From Roseibacillus ishigakijimensis (GTDB lineage: Bacteria > Verrucomicrobiota > Verrucomicrobiia > Verrucomicrobiales > Akkermansiaceae), in the NCBI RefSeq assembly GCF_016595415.1, contig NZ_JAENIO010000002.1, positions 1 through 64,000 on the forward strand: DNA of 64,000 nt. The letters run 5' to 3'. Below the pieces are notes generated by a model. That model did no database searches. It was not told the origin of the DNA and saw nothing but the letters and a program-made list of their open reading frames with translations. The position numbers and the translations under genes were made by a program. This document shows, piece by piece, positions 31,636-41,700 of the stretch; within the stretch, counting starts at the first letter, position 1; the number at the start of each line of letters is the position of its first letter.

Positions 31636-34548
31636 TTAAGGAGCCTCCGGGGCCTCGATCAGGCGGTAAAAAACGAAGTCCTCCTGCGGGGGAGGGTCGG
31701 TAAAGGTCATGATCCCTCCTACGGGACAGGTCACGACTTCGCCGATATTTTCCCAGAATTGCAGGCTACTGCTTGCCTGCAAGCGATAGCGGCGACCCGG
31801 GATACCCGCTCCGCGCACAACGGTACCCGCCTCCGTCACCTCGGGCGGAAAGAGGTTGGAGGTCCGTCCCAACTCCAGATTGCCGGGGAAGAAGGAGACC
31901 GTGTTCGAGAATTCCTGATAACCGTCACTCACGGTGTAAGTGAAGGAATTGCCGTTATGTGGATTCCCGGGGGTGAAGATGAGCCAGCCCTCACTTTCTA
32001 TCAGGCTGCTCCCGTCGTCGCTCGTGGCCAGTTCGCTGTATCCCACTAGCGAAAATTCACGTCCTTCCTCGCCACCGCTGACACCGGCCAGCAAGTCGGC
32101 CAGGCGAATTTTGGCGCTGAGTCCATCCACGAAACCCAGGGAGCGGGGCGGCACGTTGAAGGCCGGGTCGTCGTCCAAGATGAGCAAAGTCCGCGCCAGG
32201 GTGCCGGCCAGCAGGGCTCTTTCCTTTGTATCAACAGCGGCGATGGTGAGGGGGATGCTTTCATTGCCTTCAGTGAGATGATCGCTGTAGATCGTCACCT
32301 GGAAGCTCGTGCTGGTGGTCCCGGCTGCCAAGAACAGGTTGCTTGCAGGCCAGGCGGCGTAATCTTCCCCGGCAGTGGCCGTTGCCCCGTCACCCAAGGA
32401 GCGCGAAATCTCCAAATCAACATCGAGGGGAGCGGTCACCGAGACCGTGAAGGTTGCCGTGGACGTGCCCGTGTCGCGCTCGATGACGGAGGAAGGAGCG
32501 ACCGTCAGTTCGAGGCTGGCACTGTCGTCATTGCGAATGGTGCCCGTGGCCTGGACATCGGTCAGCGTGCCCGCACTGGCATTGGCCAGGGTCAGGGTGA
32601 AGGTTTCATCCCGCTCAACCATAGAATCATCGAGAAGGGGAATGGCAACCGTAGTGGTCAGCTCGCCAGCCGCGAAAGTGGCTTCTCCCTCCGTCACTGC
32701 CGTGAAGTCATCACCCGCCAAGGCCGTCCCTGCCGCTGTGGAGTAGTCGACCGTGATTTCGCCTCCCGGCCCACTGCGGGTCAGGGTGAAAATCAGGGAG
32801 TCCTCATTCTCGTCCGCGCTCGCATCGGCAATGGAAATCTCCACCGGTTCCGCAGTCACCCGCAGGTGATCCACGAGGAGGCGCTCGTGGTTGGCGTTGC
32901 TCTGCAGGACGAGACGGAGGTGAAAGACTCCCGCCTCGGGCAGGGCGAACTGGAAGTTCTGAAAACTCGCGCCGAGCACGGTTCCATCCACATCGCCCGA
33001 GCCGTTCAGATCGAGATCCTCGGCCAGCACGGTCCCGCCGACCGGGTTCCCCTTCGCGGACCGGGCATGAAAGGCCCCCACCGTGGTCCAGTTCTCGCCA
33101 TCTTCGCTCACCCGGGCTTCGATGAAATCACCGCTGTCGTAGTTTGTGCCATCGGGGGCGGCGACCAGCAGATCGAGGGTCAGGTTGCTCTGTCCGCTGC
33201 CATCAAGAAGAAAGTCGATATGCTCCAGGGGTTCGGCCAGGCTGATATCTTCTCCCGCGAAAGCAAAGGAGCCATCAAGGCCGGGCAAATTGGGCTCGAC
33301 GCGTCCGAAAATGTCGTCGTCAGTGGGATCGCCTAGCAATCCCGCGGCCAAATAGCGCACGCCTTGCCCCTCGCTCTCGAAGCTTTCCTCAAAGGGCAGG
33401 GAATGGATTTGGTAGGGATTGACCAAGGTGAGAGGGCGGAACCGGGTCAGGGAGCGATTGCCCTGGTCATCGGTCACCTCCAGGGCCAGGCGCCGGTGAG
33501 GCAGGGCGGGATTGGTGCTCTCGCTGTTTTCGTAAGTGAGAGTGCGAAGAAGTGCCTGAAAGTCGGCCAAAGGAGCGGGGCCGGCGATGGTCAGCTCGCC
33601 GCTGTCGACGGAGAAAACGATGTCCTCTTCGCCCAGTGCTCCGGTGGAGGTGGCTGCCAGAATGTCTTCCGTCTCTTGGAATCCTGTCTCGAACCAGATG
33701 CGGGCCTGCTGCAAAGTGGGAGAGTCCGCATCGCTCAGACTCACCGCCGGGGCCAGCAGGACGGGACCGTCACCCTCGGTGTAAACGAGTTCGCTGTCAT
33801 CGAAACCGGCAATCCCGGGCCGGGCCATGACGGCGGGATCCCCTTGCACAGCGATGCTGTCGAGAGCGAAGAATTCGCCCGAACTATTGGAAAAAAAGGA
33901 GACCCGCACGGTGGCCGCCGGGCCTGGCGTTACCGGGAAGGAAAGGAGGGAAAAGTCGCTCCCTCCCAGGTCGGCGGAGAGTTGCACTCCGGGGAAGGTG
34001 TCGCTGCGGGTGAGCAACCCATTGTGAGACTCGCCGTGGAAGCGGACCACCTCGCTGAAGGTGACCCCGTCGGCGGAGTATTCCACGATCAGCCGGTCGG
34101 TAAACTGTTCGTTTCCGGCACCGCCAAAATCATATTCCGTGGGGTTATCAAAGGCGGTGAACGCTCCCGCCACGCCCGCCGAGTCCCCGGGAGCGGCCAA
34201 GCGAATCTCGACCCAGGTGTTGGTTGACGAGTTGAGGTCGAATCCACTGGTCTGCACCCAAGCCAGCGTTCCGGCCGGGGTCACGGTGGCGTCGAGGTCT
34301 TCGACTGCGAAAACGAAGTTGTCCTCGCTCTCTCCCAGCACGGCAAAGCGCGAGCCGTCATTGGGCAGGACGGTGAAAAAGTCGTAGAGCCCGTCGTCGA
34401 ACTCGGGCTCCGGGCCCACCGTGTAGCCCCAGTTGTCCCCCGGGGTGTCGTCGAAGGATTCGCGGGCGAGCTCGGCTCCGCGCGAAGGGGAGACCCCGAA
34501 AGCGAGAACGAGAAGGCCGAGGCCGAAAGAGAGAGAGTGCGGAATCAT
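31636..34548 (-). CDS. Giant secreted Calx-beta repeat surface protein
   Basis: A 970-residue exported protein. A signal peptide covers about 1-24. The N-terminal ~560 residues are beta-rich with two or three jelly-roll-like domains. Two Calx-beta domains follow at about 567-676 and 677-796, each with acidic calcium-binding turns (DDSMVERDE, DHLTEGNES). A cadherin-like TFTYTVSDG-type stretch follows near 865-880. The C-terminus (about 910-964) is a module of the form RLQASSSLQFW...FYRL that recurs in other secreted proteins of the window. It is likely a cell-surface adhesin or matrix protein. It lies 15 bp after the tail-collar gene in the same operon. Confidence 0.82.
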   Translation of the reverse strand: MIPHSLSFGLGLLVLAFGVSPSRGAELARESFDDTPGDNWGYTVGPEPEFDDGLYDFFTVLPNDGSRFAVLGESEDNFVFAVEDLDATVTPAGTLAWVQTSGFDLNSSTNTWVEIRLAAPGDSAGVAGAFTAFDNPTEYDFGGAGNEQFTDRLIVEYSADGVTFSEVVRFHGESHNGLLTRSDTFPGVQLSADLGGSDFSLLSFPVTPGPAATVRVSFFSNSSGEFFALDSIAVQGDPAVMARPGIAGFDDSELVYTEGDGPVLLAPAVSLSDADSPTLQQARIWFETGFQETEDILAATSTGALGEEDIVFSVDSGELTIAGPAPLADFQALLRTLTYENSESTNPALPHRRLALEVTDDQGNRSLTRFRPLTLVNPYQIHSLPFEESFESEGQGVRYLAAGLLGDPTDDDIFGRVEPNLPGLDGSFAFAGEDISLAEPLEHIDFLLDGSGQSNLTLDLLVAAPDGTNYDSGDFIEARVSEDGENWTTVGAFHARSAKGNPVGGTVLAEDLDLNGSGDVDGTVLGASFQNFQFALPEAGVFHLRLVLQSNANHERLLVDHLRVTAEPVEISIADASADENEDSLIFTLTRSGPGGEITVDYSTAAGTALAGDDFTAVTEGEATFAAGELTTTVAIPLLDDSMVERDETFTLTLANASAGTLTDVQATGTIRNDDSASLELTVAPSSVIERDTGTSTATFTVSVTAPLDVDLEISRSLGDGATATAGEDYAAWPASNLFLAAGTTSTSFQVTIYSDHLTEGNESIPLTIAAVDTKERALLAGTLARTLLILDDDPAFNVPPRSLGFVDGLSAKIRLADLLAGVSGGEEGREFSLVGYSELATSDDGSSLIESEGWLIFTPGNPHNGNSFTYTVSDGYQEFSNTVSFFPGNLELGRTSNLFPPEVTEAGTVVRGAGIPGRRYRLQASSSLQFWENIGEVVTCPVGGIMTFTDPPPQEDFVFYRLIEAPEAP

Positions 34549-34563
34549 GAGCCTGGAATTGCT

Positions 34564-35112
34564 TCAGCTGGGGCTTGGAAAGATGCCTTGCAAAGCAATG
34601 ATATAGTTCATGGCGAGGAAAGGTTGCATGTTGTCGACTGCTTGTCCGCCGCCCGTCACGCCGATGGTGCCGGAAACGGGCGCCGCATCGGCGGCCATGG
34701 TGCTGTCTGCCGCGGCCGCGAAATCTTCGTCCGTGCTATTGGCGGCAGGGTAGTTCCCCGTGGGGGTGTCCTCATCACCCAGGGTCGAGGACGCTTTCAA
34801 GGAGGCCGAGCCGGAGAAGGAATGGGAATGAGGGGGCAGATTGTTGGCGGTGAGAATGGTTGTTTCGCTTCCTCCTTTTTGCCCGATTCGCCGGGGAGTG
34901 AGACCCGGTCCCGAACCGACATGGATGGGGGCGCGACCCCGCAGATCGGGAAGACCGAAAGTGGTTTCGCCATCGCCTCCATAAGTGGTGCCCAGCAAGG
35001 AGAAGAGAGCTTGATGTTGTGAGATGAGAAGGAGTTGTCCGTCGCAAAGGGCCCAGCCGCGAGGGGGGAAATTGAAGCCGATCAACATGATTTGTCCGAT
35101 AAATGGTTCCAT
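34564..35112 (-). CDS. Phage tail collar domain protein (microcystin-dependent protein-like)
   Basis: A 182-residue protein with an N-terminal tail-collar domain: FIGQIMLIGFNFPPRGWALC at 4-23, GTTYGGDGETTFGLPDLRGR at 41-60, then NNLPPHSHS. This is the layout of MdpB-type microcystin-dependent proteins, chromosomal relatives of phage short tail fibres whose cellular role is unknown. No other phage structural gene is nearby, so it is not prophage evidence. It is in a same-strand run with a small Tat-exported protein upstream (63 bp) and the giant Calx-beta protein downstream (15 bp). A role in surface attachment is inference. Confidence 0.88.
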   Translation of the reverse strand: MEPFIGQIMLIGFNFPPRGWALCDGQLLLISQHQALFSLLGTTYGGDGETTFGLPDLRGRAPIHVGSGPGLTPRRIGQKGGSETTILTANNLPPHSHSFSGSASLKASSTLGDEDTPTGNYPAANSTDEDFAAAADSTMAADAAPVSGTIGVTGGGQAVDNMQPFLAMNYIIALQGIFPSPS

Positions 35113-35175
35113 AGCAGTGTTGTTAAAATTCAGATAGTGAGAGAAGGAAGCCCTCTGGAAAGGGGGGCTGGGGTG

Positions 35176-35481
35176 TCAGACGAGATGGAGCTCAATGTCG
35201 TGTCCGGAGTTTCTGAACCGGAGGACGCAGCCCTGTGCCTGGATGGCGCCCTCGGCGGTGATTTGTCCTCCGCTTTGGATAAATTGCCCAAATTCCCGGG
35301 TGTCTACGCGGGCGCTGAGTGACGACCCATCTTTTCCGGTGATGCGGAAGCTTGCCAGATGCTGGAGCCCGCATGAAACGGCTGGGAGAGGGCCCTTCGC
35401 GAGAAGAGGAAGAGGGGCAAAGAGCGCAGTCGTAGCTGTCGCTCCCAGGCTCATGGTGAGAAAAGCGCGCCGGGAATTCAT
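35176..35481 (-). CDS. Small Tat-exported protein, possibly DUF6916-like
   Basis: A 101-residue protein. The N-terminus has a twin-arginine signal, SRRAFLT, then a hydrophobic stretch ending near LLAKGP (about residue 30). The ~70-residue mature part is beta-rich with no named catalytic motif. It loosely resembles the small DUF6916 proteins that accompany tail-collar genes in related genomes; I cannot confirm this by eye. ATG 35481 was chosen because it starts the Tat signal. It is the first gene of the run leading to the tail-collar, Calx-beta and PEP-CTERM proteins. Folding before Tat export hints at a cofactor or fast-folding domain. Confidence 0.7.
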   Translation of the reverse strand: MNSRRAFLTMSLGATATTALFAPLPLLAKGPLPAVSCGLQHLASFRITGKDGSSLSARVDTREFGQFIQSGGQITAEGAIQAQGCVLRFRNSGHDIELHLV

Positions 35482-35642
35482 GAGGATGTGTGTAGTTGAG
35501 AAACGACTAGCTGAGTGGCTAGATATCAATCCTGAGTAAATGGTTGGTTACAGTCAATCAAATCATTTTTCCGAAGGGTAAAGCCTGCGGGATTGCATTT
35601 CGCCTCGTTCCCGTCTTGTTTGGCCGCGTGCGCGAATTTGTC

Positions 35643-36668
35643 ATGACCGCCCTGAAGGGCTTTGCGATGGGAGCAGCGAATGTCATTCCCGGTGTCTCGG
35701 GAGGAACGATTGCTTTCATCACCGGGATTTACGAGCGGCTCATTTCGGCCCTCAAGAACTTCGACGTCGCGACCGTGCGGCTGCTGTTGCAAGGAAAGCT
35801 GGCGGAGGCCGCGGCGAAAGTGGACCTGCTTTTTCTCCTCGCTCTGGGAGTGGGGGCGGTGGTGAGCATCGTGACCTTGGCCAAGGTGCTGGGTTGGGGC
35901 TTTGCCAATCATCCCGTCTTGGTCTGGGCCTTTTTCTTCGGTCTTATCGCGGCCTCCATTCCCCTGGTGGGCAAGATGGTGACGCGCTGGAGCCCGCTGG
36001 TGATCGTGCTCGGGGTGGTGGGCTGCGCGCTCGCGGTTTCCCTTGTTTTTTTAACTCCCGCGCAAGAGAGCACTCATCCCGTTTACCTCGGGCTCTGCGG
36101 AGTGGTAGCCATGTGCAGCATGATTATCCCCGGTCTCAGTGGCTCCTTTGTGCTCGTGCTGATGGGCAATTACAAACTCATCATGCTCGATTCGGTGAGC
36201 GCGCTTTCCGGTCTGCAACTGGGGGAAGCCTTGCCCATTCTCATCCCCGTGGGTATCGGGGCGGTGGTAGGGCTCATCGTCCTCTCGCGGGTGCTCAACT
36301 GGTTGTTTAAGAATTATCACAATGAAGCAGTGGGCTTGATCACGGGCTTCGTGCTGGGTTCGCTGGCCGTTATCTGGCCGTGGAAGGAGGAACTGCCCAA
36401 GCGTGACCTGGAGGGTTTGGTGGTGGTCAAAACCGCAGAGCGGACCTTGGAGAGTCGCCCCGGCACGCTTGCGCAGGTGAAGGAGAATCTCTCTGAAGAC
36501 GAGGAGATTATCGTGGCTGGTTATGGCAATTGGTCTCTTCCCCAGCTCGATCGGGCGGCGGATTGGGCTGCCTTTGCGGCCATGGTGGCCGGGGCTCTGC
36601 TTATCGTGGGGGTGGAATGGTCCGCGCGCCGGGGAGGACAATTGCCGCTGCCCGATCCTCCACAATGA
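35643..36668 (+). CDS. DUF368 membrane protein, probable undecaprenyl-phosphate translocase (PopT-like)
   Basis: A 341-residue polytopic protein of the DUF368 family. The hallmark N-terminus GFAMGAANVIPGVSGGTIAFITGIYE is followed by seven or more membrane helices and an internal repeat of the motif (MIIPGLSGSFVLVLMGNY). Members in other bacteria recycle undecaprenyl phosphate across the membrane for cell-envelope synthesis. ATG 35643 is preferred, since the 33 codons before it (to 35544) do not look like the family. A soluble insertion of about 70 residues lies before the last helix. It is divergent from the Tat-protein operon and upstream of a DUF502 membrane protein. Confidence 0.92.
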   Translation: MTALKGFAMGAANVIPGVSGGTIAFITGIYERLISALKNFDVATVRLLLQGKLAEAAAKVDLLFLLALGVGAVVSIVTLAKVLGWGFANHPVLVWAFFFGLIAASIPLVGKMVTRWSPLVIVLGVVGCALAVSLVFLTPAQESTHPVYLGLCGVVAMCSMIIPGLSGSFVLVLMGNYKLIMLDSVSALSGLQLGEALPILIPVGIGAVVGLIVLSRVLNWLFKNYHNEAVGLITGFVLGSLAVIWPWKEELPKRDLEGLVVVKTAERTLESRPGTLAQVKENLSEDEEIIVAGYGNWSLPQLDRAADWAAFAAMVAGALLIVGVEWSARRGGQLPLPDPPQ

Positions 36669-36717
36669 TTGCCTTGCATAAAGGGGCGCGGCAGTGTCCC
36701 TTTCCCCACCGAAACGA

Positions 36718-37476
36718 ATGTCAGCCGAACACGACGACCATCCCAAGACCAGTTTTGCCAAACGAGTTTTCAGCCTATTGCTAGCCGGGCTTGCTACCGT
36801 GATTCCTATTGTGGGCACGGTGTTTCTTCTCTCTTGGATCTATCAGGCCCTGCTAGCGGTCGGCCGCACTCTCATTCTGGGCATTGCCCGGGCCCTCGAC
36901 TGGTTCCGGGGCATCGAGTATGAAGGAGATTCACTCGGGAGTCTTGAGCAAATCAGTGGCTTGGCAGATGATGGCTGGCTCTCCAGCCTTCAGGAATTGC
37001 CCCAGTTCATCTGGTTTTTTGTGCCCTTGATTCTTCTGGGTGCCGTCGGATTGGCGGTGACCAATCGCCCGGGACAGGCCGTCGTCAATTGGATGGATGG
37101 TGCCCTCACCCGCGTTCCCTTCATGGGCTTTTTCTACTCCACCATCAAACAGGGGGTCGATGCCTTCCGCGACATGGGGGGAGCCCGCAAGTTCAAGGGG
37201 GTGGCTTGGGTGGAGTATCCCAGTCCGGGCTGCCGCCTGCTGGGCTTTGTCACCGGCACCTTCCAAAATGCCAAAACCGGCCGCGAGGTGACCTCCATCT
37301 TCATTCCCACCAGCCCGAACCCTCTAACTGGATTCGTCATCGTGGTGGAAGAAGACAAATTGGAAGAGAGTGAACTGACCGTGGAGGAAGCCACCAAGCT
37401 CCTTCTCTCCGCAGGATTGGTCGCCCCCGACCGCTTGGCCAAGGATATGCCGGTCAGCGAGCCGAATAACCAATAG
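36718..37476 (+). CDS. DUF502 family membrane protein
   Basis: A 252-residue DUF502 protein. Two membrane segments, at about 15-45 and 95-115, are followed by a cytoplasmic or periplasmic domain of ~130 residues with the family motifs GALTRVPFMGFFYSTIKQG, FVTGTF and IFIPTSPNPLTGF. The family is widespread in PVC bacteria and in plants (LCV/COV proteins) and lacks an assigned bacterial biochemical role. It begins about 50 bp after the DUF368 gene. ATG 36718 was chosen over one at 36694 because the latter adds residues unlike the family. Confidence 0.9.
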   Translation: MSAEHDDHPKTSFAKRVFSLLLAGLATVIPIVGTVFLLSWIYQALLAVGRTLILGIARALDWFRGIEYEGDSLGSLEQISGLADDGWLSSLQELPQFIWFFVPLILLGAVGLAVTNRPGQAVVNWMDGALTRVPFMGFFYSTIKQGVDAFRDMGGARKFKGVAWVEYPSPGCRLLGFVTGTFQNAKTGREVTSIFIPTSPNPLTGFVIVVEEDKLEESELTVEEATKLLLSAGLVAPDRLAKDMPVSEPNNQ

Positions 37477-37516
37477 GGGTTGACTTTCTCCCTTTTTTCA
37501 GGAAATTCTGAAAAAG

Positions 37517-38038
37517 ATGAGTGGCAGCGCGGAGAAGTTCAAGCAAACGAGGGAAAATTTCGTTTCTCAGTGGGGGGTGATGGGCTCGCAGTGGGGAATC
37601 AACCGCACCATGGCTCAGATTCATGCCCTGCTGATGACGGCGGTGGAGCCCCTGAGCACCGACGAAGTCATGGCTGAGCTCGACATCAGCCGGGGCAATG
37701 CCCACACCAATCTCAAGGAACTGGTTAATTGGGGTCTACTTCGTATCGTGACGAAAAAAGGCGAGCGGCGGGAGTTTTTCGAAGCGGAAAAGGACGTCTG
37801 GGAGATGTTTCGTCTTATTCTCCGCGAGCGCAAACGGCGGGAACTCGATCCCGCGCTCGCGGTGCTCACCCGTTGCAAGGAAGAGAGCGAAGGCCTCGAG
37901 TGCGAGGAAGCGAAGGCCTTTCACCAGCAGATGGCGGACTTGGAAGAGTTTCTCTCCTTTGCCTCCAAGATGAGCGATCGGGCTTCTAGTTTGCCCCAAA
38001 ACAAGGCGATGCAAACCGCGTTGAAAATTCTGGGGTGA
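37517..38038 (+). CDS. GbsR/MarR-like winged-helix regulator
   Basis: A 173-residue winged-helix regulator. The N-terminal segment with WGVMGSQWGINRTMAQIHALL is the GbsR-type opening. The winged helix (about 35-95) includes LSTDEVMAELDISRGNAHTNL and the wing KKGERREFF. The C-terminal helices probably dimerise. GbsR proteins repress osmoprotectant genes in Bacillus, but most family members have unknown targets. It follows the DUF502 gene by 40 bp and may be in the same transcript. No compatible-solute genes adjoin; putP is 23 kb away. Confidence 0.87.
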   Translation: MSGSAEKFKQTRENFVSQWGVMGSQWGINRTMAQIHALLMTAVEPLSTDEVMAELDISRGNAHTNLKELVNWGLLRIVTKKGERREFFEAEKDVWEMFRLILRERKRRELDPALAVLTRCKEESEGLECEEAKAFHQQMADLEEFLSFASKMSDRASSLPQNKAMQTALKILG

Positions 38039-38107
38039 GGATGCGGGCCGGCACCGGGGAAGAGCACGGAGCCAGCGTTTTTCCGCACCCGCAGGGCTGG
38101 GGTCGGG

Positions 38108-38656
38108 TTAGATCATGCCCAGCTTCATTTTGCCTTCCTCGGAGATCATGTCTTGGTTCCAGGCGGGCTCCCAGACCACTTCCACTTCGGCATTTTCCAC
38201 TTCTTCGAGGGTCATGATGCGGGCCTGGGCGTCGGCGGCAATGACGGGGCCCATGCCACAACCGGGGGCGGTGAGGGTCATTTTGACGTGCACCTTGACC
38301 GCAGTGGGATCGCTGTCATCGATGGCGCAATCGTAGACAAGGCCGAGGTTGACAATGTCGACGGGGATCTCGGGGTCGTAGACTTGTTTCATCTGGTGCC
38401 AGATGCGGTCTTCCAAGGGGGCATCGGCCAGGGCGGCGTCTTCTTCCGCCTTTTTTTCCTTATCGGCGAGGTCGATTCCGAGAGCATCGGTGTCATCGGA
38501 GGAGATGCGGGCGAGCCCGGCGGAAGTCGCGACAGTGTAAGTTCCGCCCAGGGTCTGGGTGATCACCACCGGGGTGCCGGCGGGCAGGGTGATGGTGTCG
38601 CCAGAAGGGATTTGGATGGCGTTGACTTCGCGAGTGAGGGCGATTTCTTCGTTCAT
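38108..38656 (-). CDS. sufT: SufT-type iron-sulfur cluster assembly protein
   Basis: A 182-residue SufT-type protein. The N-terminal ~60 residues are the characteristic TREVNAIQIPSGDTITLPAG beta domain. The C-terminal MIP18/DUF59 domain (about 82-175) has DPEIPVDIVNLGLVYD at 94-109 and Cys133 in TAPGCGMG, the residue expected to bind iron or cluster. SufT helps mature Fe-S proteins. ATG 38656 was chosen because the family begins there; an in-frame start at 38692 adds an unlikely leader. It stands apart from any suf operon. Fe-S enzymes in the window such as IlvD and QueG would be clients in principle. Confidence 0.92.
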   Translation of the reverse strand: MNEEIALTREVNAIQIPSGDTITLPAGTPVVITQTLGGTYTVATSAGLARISSDDTDALGIDLADKEKKAEEDAALADAPLEDRIWHQMKQVYDPEIPVDIVNLGLVYDCAIDDSDPTAVKVHVKMTLTAPGCGMGPVIAADAQARIMTLEEVENAEVEVVWEPAWNQDMISEEGKMKLGMI

Positions 38657-38727
38657 GGCGATTAGCGTGGAGCGGCTCGGGCCGAAGGGCAACTGTTTAG
38701 ATTGCCCTTCTCCCAGGCAAAGTCTTC

Positions 38728-41700
38728 TTATCCTTGTGCGAGAGGGGAGAGAAGATGGGAGAGGGTCTCGCTATCGATTTGCAAGCGGGTGGTTTCCTTG
38801 GAGAGGAGGGATTTCACCAGTTTGGCTTTTTGCTTTTGCAGGTCGACAATGCGCTCTTCGATGGAGCCTTGGCAGATGAGCTTGTGGACGAAGACCGCTT
38901 TGTGCTGTCCGATGCGGTGAGCGCGGTCGGTGGCTTGATTTTCGGCTGCCGGGTTCCACCAGGGATCGTAGTGGATGACGGTGTCGGCGGCGGTGAGGTT
39001 GAGTCCGGTGCCACCGGCTTTGAGAGAAATCAAGAAAATGGGGATGTTTTCATTTTGAAAAGTGGCAACCAGTTCCGCCCGCTTTTTGCTCTGTCCGGTT
39101 AGCTTGAGAAAGGGGATTTTTTCTTTCTGCAGCTCTTTCTCGAGAAGGGTGAGGATGGAGGTGAACTGGGAAAAAAGGAGGATGCGTCGGCCTTCGGCAA
39201 AAAGTTCGGGGAGGAGGTCTTGGGTGAGGTAGGTCATCTTGCTCCCGGTGGCAATTTTCTGCGCCCCGGGAGTCTTGAGCAACCTGGGATGACAACAAAT
39301 CTGACGCAATTTGAGAAGTGCATCGAGAATGATGATGTGGGATTTGGCCAGTCCTTTGGCGGCGAGTGCCTCGCGGACCCTTTTGTCCATGGAGGCGCGC
39401 ACGGATTCGTAGAGATCGCGCTCCTTTTTCGAGAGTTCGATGTGATGAAGGATTTCGGTTTTTTCGGGAAGGTCGAGGGCGACCTCGTCTTTGGTGCGGC
39501 GAAGAATGAGGGGGGCGACCCGGCGATTGAGAGTCGCCTGCACCATGCTGTCGGATTCCTGCTCGATGGGTTTGCGAATGGTGCTTTGGAAGGTCTTACT
39601 ATTGCCCAGATAGCCGGGCATGGCAAAGTTCATAAGCGACCAAAGTTCCCCGAGGTGGTTCTCCATCGGAGTGCCTGAGAGGCAGAAGCGGTGCTTGCTC
39701 TGCAGTTGACAAGCGACTTGGGCGGCGTGGGTTTTCGCATTTTTGATGGCCTGCGCTTCGTCGAGAATGACGGCATTCCATTGCTGCCCCAAAAAGATGG
39801 TCCGGTCGCGATGGAGGAGAGGATAAGAGGTGAGGACGAGATGAGCCTTGGGAATATCAGGAAATTTCTCTTTCCGCTCCTGACCTTGGAGCAGGAGGGT
39901 TTGCAAGCCTGGGGTAAAGCGTTTTGCTTCGGCCAGCCAATTGGTGATCACACTGGTCGGGGCGACGATGAGGGAGGGAGGAGTATCTGGGCCGGTGGGC
40001 AGACTGGCCAGGAAGGCGAGAGTCTGCACCGTTTTCCCCAAACCCATGTCGTCGGCGAGGATGCCATTGAGCTTGTTTTCGGCGAGAAAGCGGAGCCAAC
40101 GGTAGCCTTCGAGCTGATAGGGACGGAGTTCCGCCTGGAGCATTTTTGGCGGTGCCTTTTTGGGCAGGGAAGTGATTCCGGCCAGTTTTTGACCAAAGGC
40201 AGCCAGATCTTTCATGATCTGATCGGCATTGAGGTTCAGCTCATGGGCCAGTGAGGCAGCGGCAATGCGGTCGATTGTGAGCGGCTGGTTGCCATCGACT
40301 TCACGGCCTATAAAGAGATGTGCGACCGATTGGCAGATATCGAGGAAGCGATCCCGGGGAAAGGCCAGATAGCCTTCTTCCTCCTCGGGGTGGGGGAGGG
40401 GCAAGGGATCGGGGAGAGCTTCCCGTCCCTCCTCCTCAAAGAGGTCGGTCTCGATGGCGTAAGCGATGTAGGGAATGAGCGAAAGGGGCTCTCCTTCCAC
40501 GTCTGCGCTGAAGTCGAACTGAAACCAGTCGATCCCGTGGGCGGGATCCTCCTGCAAGGCTGGCGTGAAGTCTGAAATGGCCCGAACCTTCAAACCACAT
40601 TCGGGAGCCACTTCTATCGTCCATCCCGCTTGCTCCAGTTCGGGGCGTTGGCGGGAGAGAAATTGCAGCCAATCCATCTTGGGGCTTAAGGAATCATCAG
40701 GCTCGTAGAAATAAGCCGAGCGATAAGTGGGGTCGAGATCGCTTTCTCTAATGGCGTTGGTGATGGCCTCCAGTCCGTAGGATGCGAGTTCTTTGAGACG
40801 CTTTTTTTCTTCTTTGCGATTTCGCGGGGTGGAGAAGTTCGTGTCGTCGGCGATCCAATCGAGGCTCAGGGATTGCCGAGAGGTCAAGGGCGTTTGGAGT
40901 GGACTGTGGTGGTAACGGAAGGTCGGGCTTGCGAGGATATTTTCGCTGCGGAACCAGCGATGGGGCTCGCCAAGGTGAATGTGCAGATGTGGTCGGGGGG
41001 AGGTGGCGGGAAGTTTTTCCTTTTTCAACTCGCGGGGAGTGGGAATTTCTTTCGCGTCCTGTCGGTTGGCCAATTGCCGGGAAAGGGCTTGGGCTTCGGT
41101 TGGCTGGAAGGCTGGTCCTGATTGCCAGGTTTCGAGAAAGGAGACCGAAAAGGGGGACTCGACCGGGTGAAGACTGAAGTCGGTGAAATTGAGTGCAAGG
41201 GGTGGTTGGCAGAAGAACAGGTGGTGATTCTCTGGAATTTCCAGAATGGGTTGGGAGAGCCCTTCCGCTGTCATGTGCCAGTTCGGTTTGACAGAGATTG
41301 GGGCACCGCTTGTGACCACTTCCCAATGTTTTTCGAGAGCATCTGGACGAATCAGAAGACGGTTGCGCTCCAAGGCCTGCAGGATGATCTCGGCCCACCC
41401 CTCCCCCTGGATGGCGGGCTTGGCATAAAGGCCACTTTCATTGATCAAAGCCAAGTATTGCAGAGAGGGAACCTTGTCTTCCTTGTCGAAATACTTGGGG
41501 ATACGAGTGGGCGTGTAATGCGATTCGTTGTTTTTTGGCTTTATCTGACCCGTTTTGGTGAGAGTCGCGGGACGGAGCAGAAGGGACCAATAAGGCGAGT
41601 GAGCGTAGGGCTCGCACTCCAAACAATAGCTCAATATTGAGGTTTTCGGCCTGTTCTTGTTTCCGCCAGATGAGTCGTTCGGCCCGTCTGCGGACAAGCT

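Noticed and set aside
34564-35112. Tail-collar protein as evidence of a prophage
   Set aside because: No other phage structural, lysis or integrase gene is nearby, and such proteins are common chromosomal genes.
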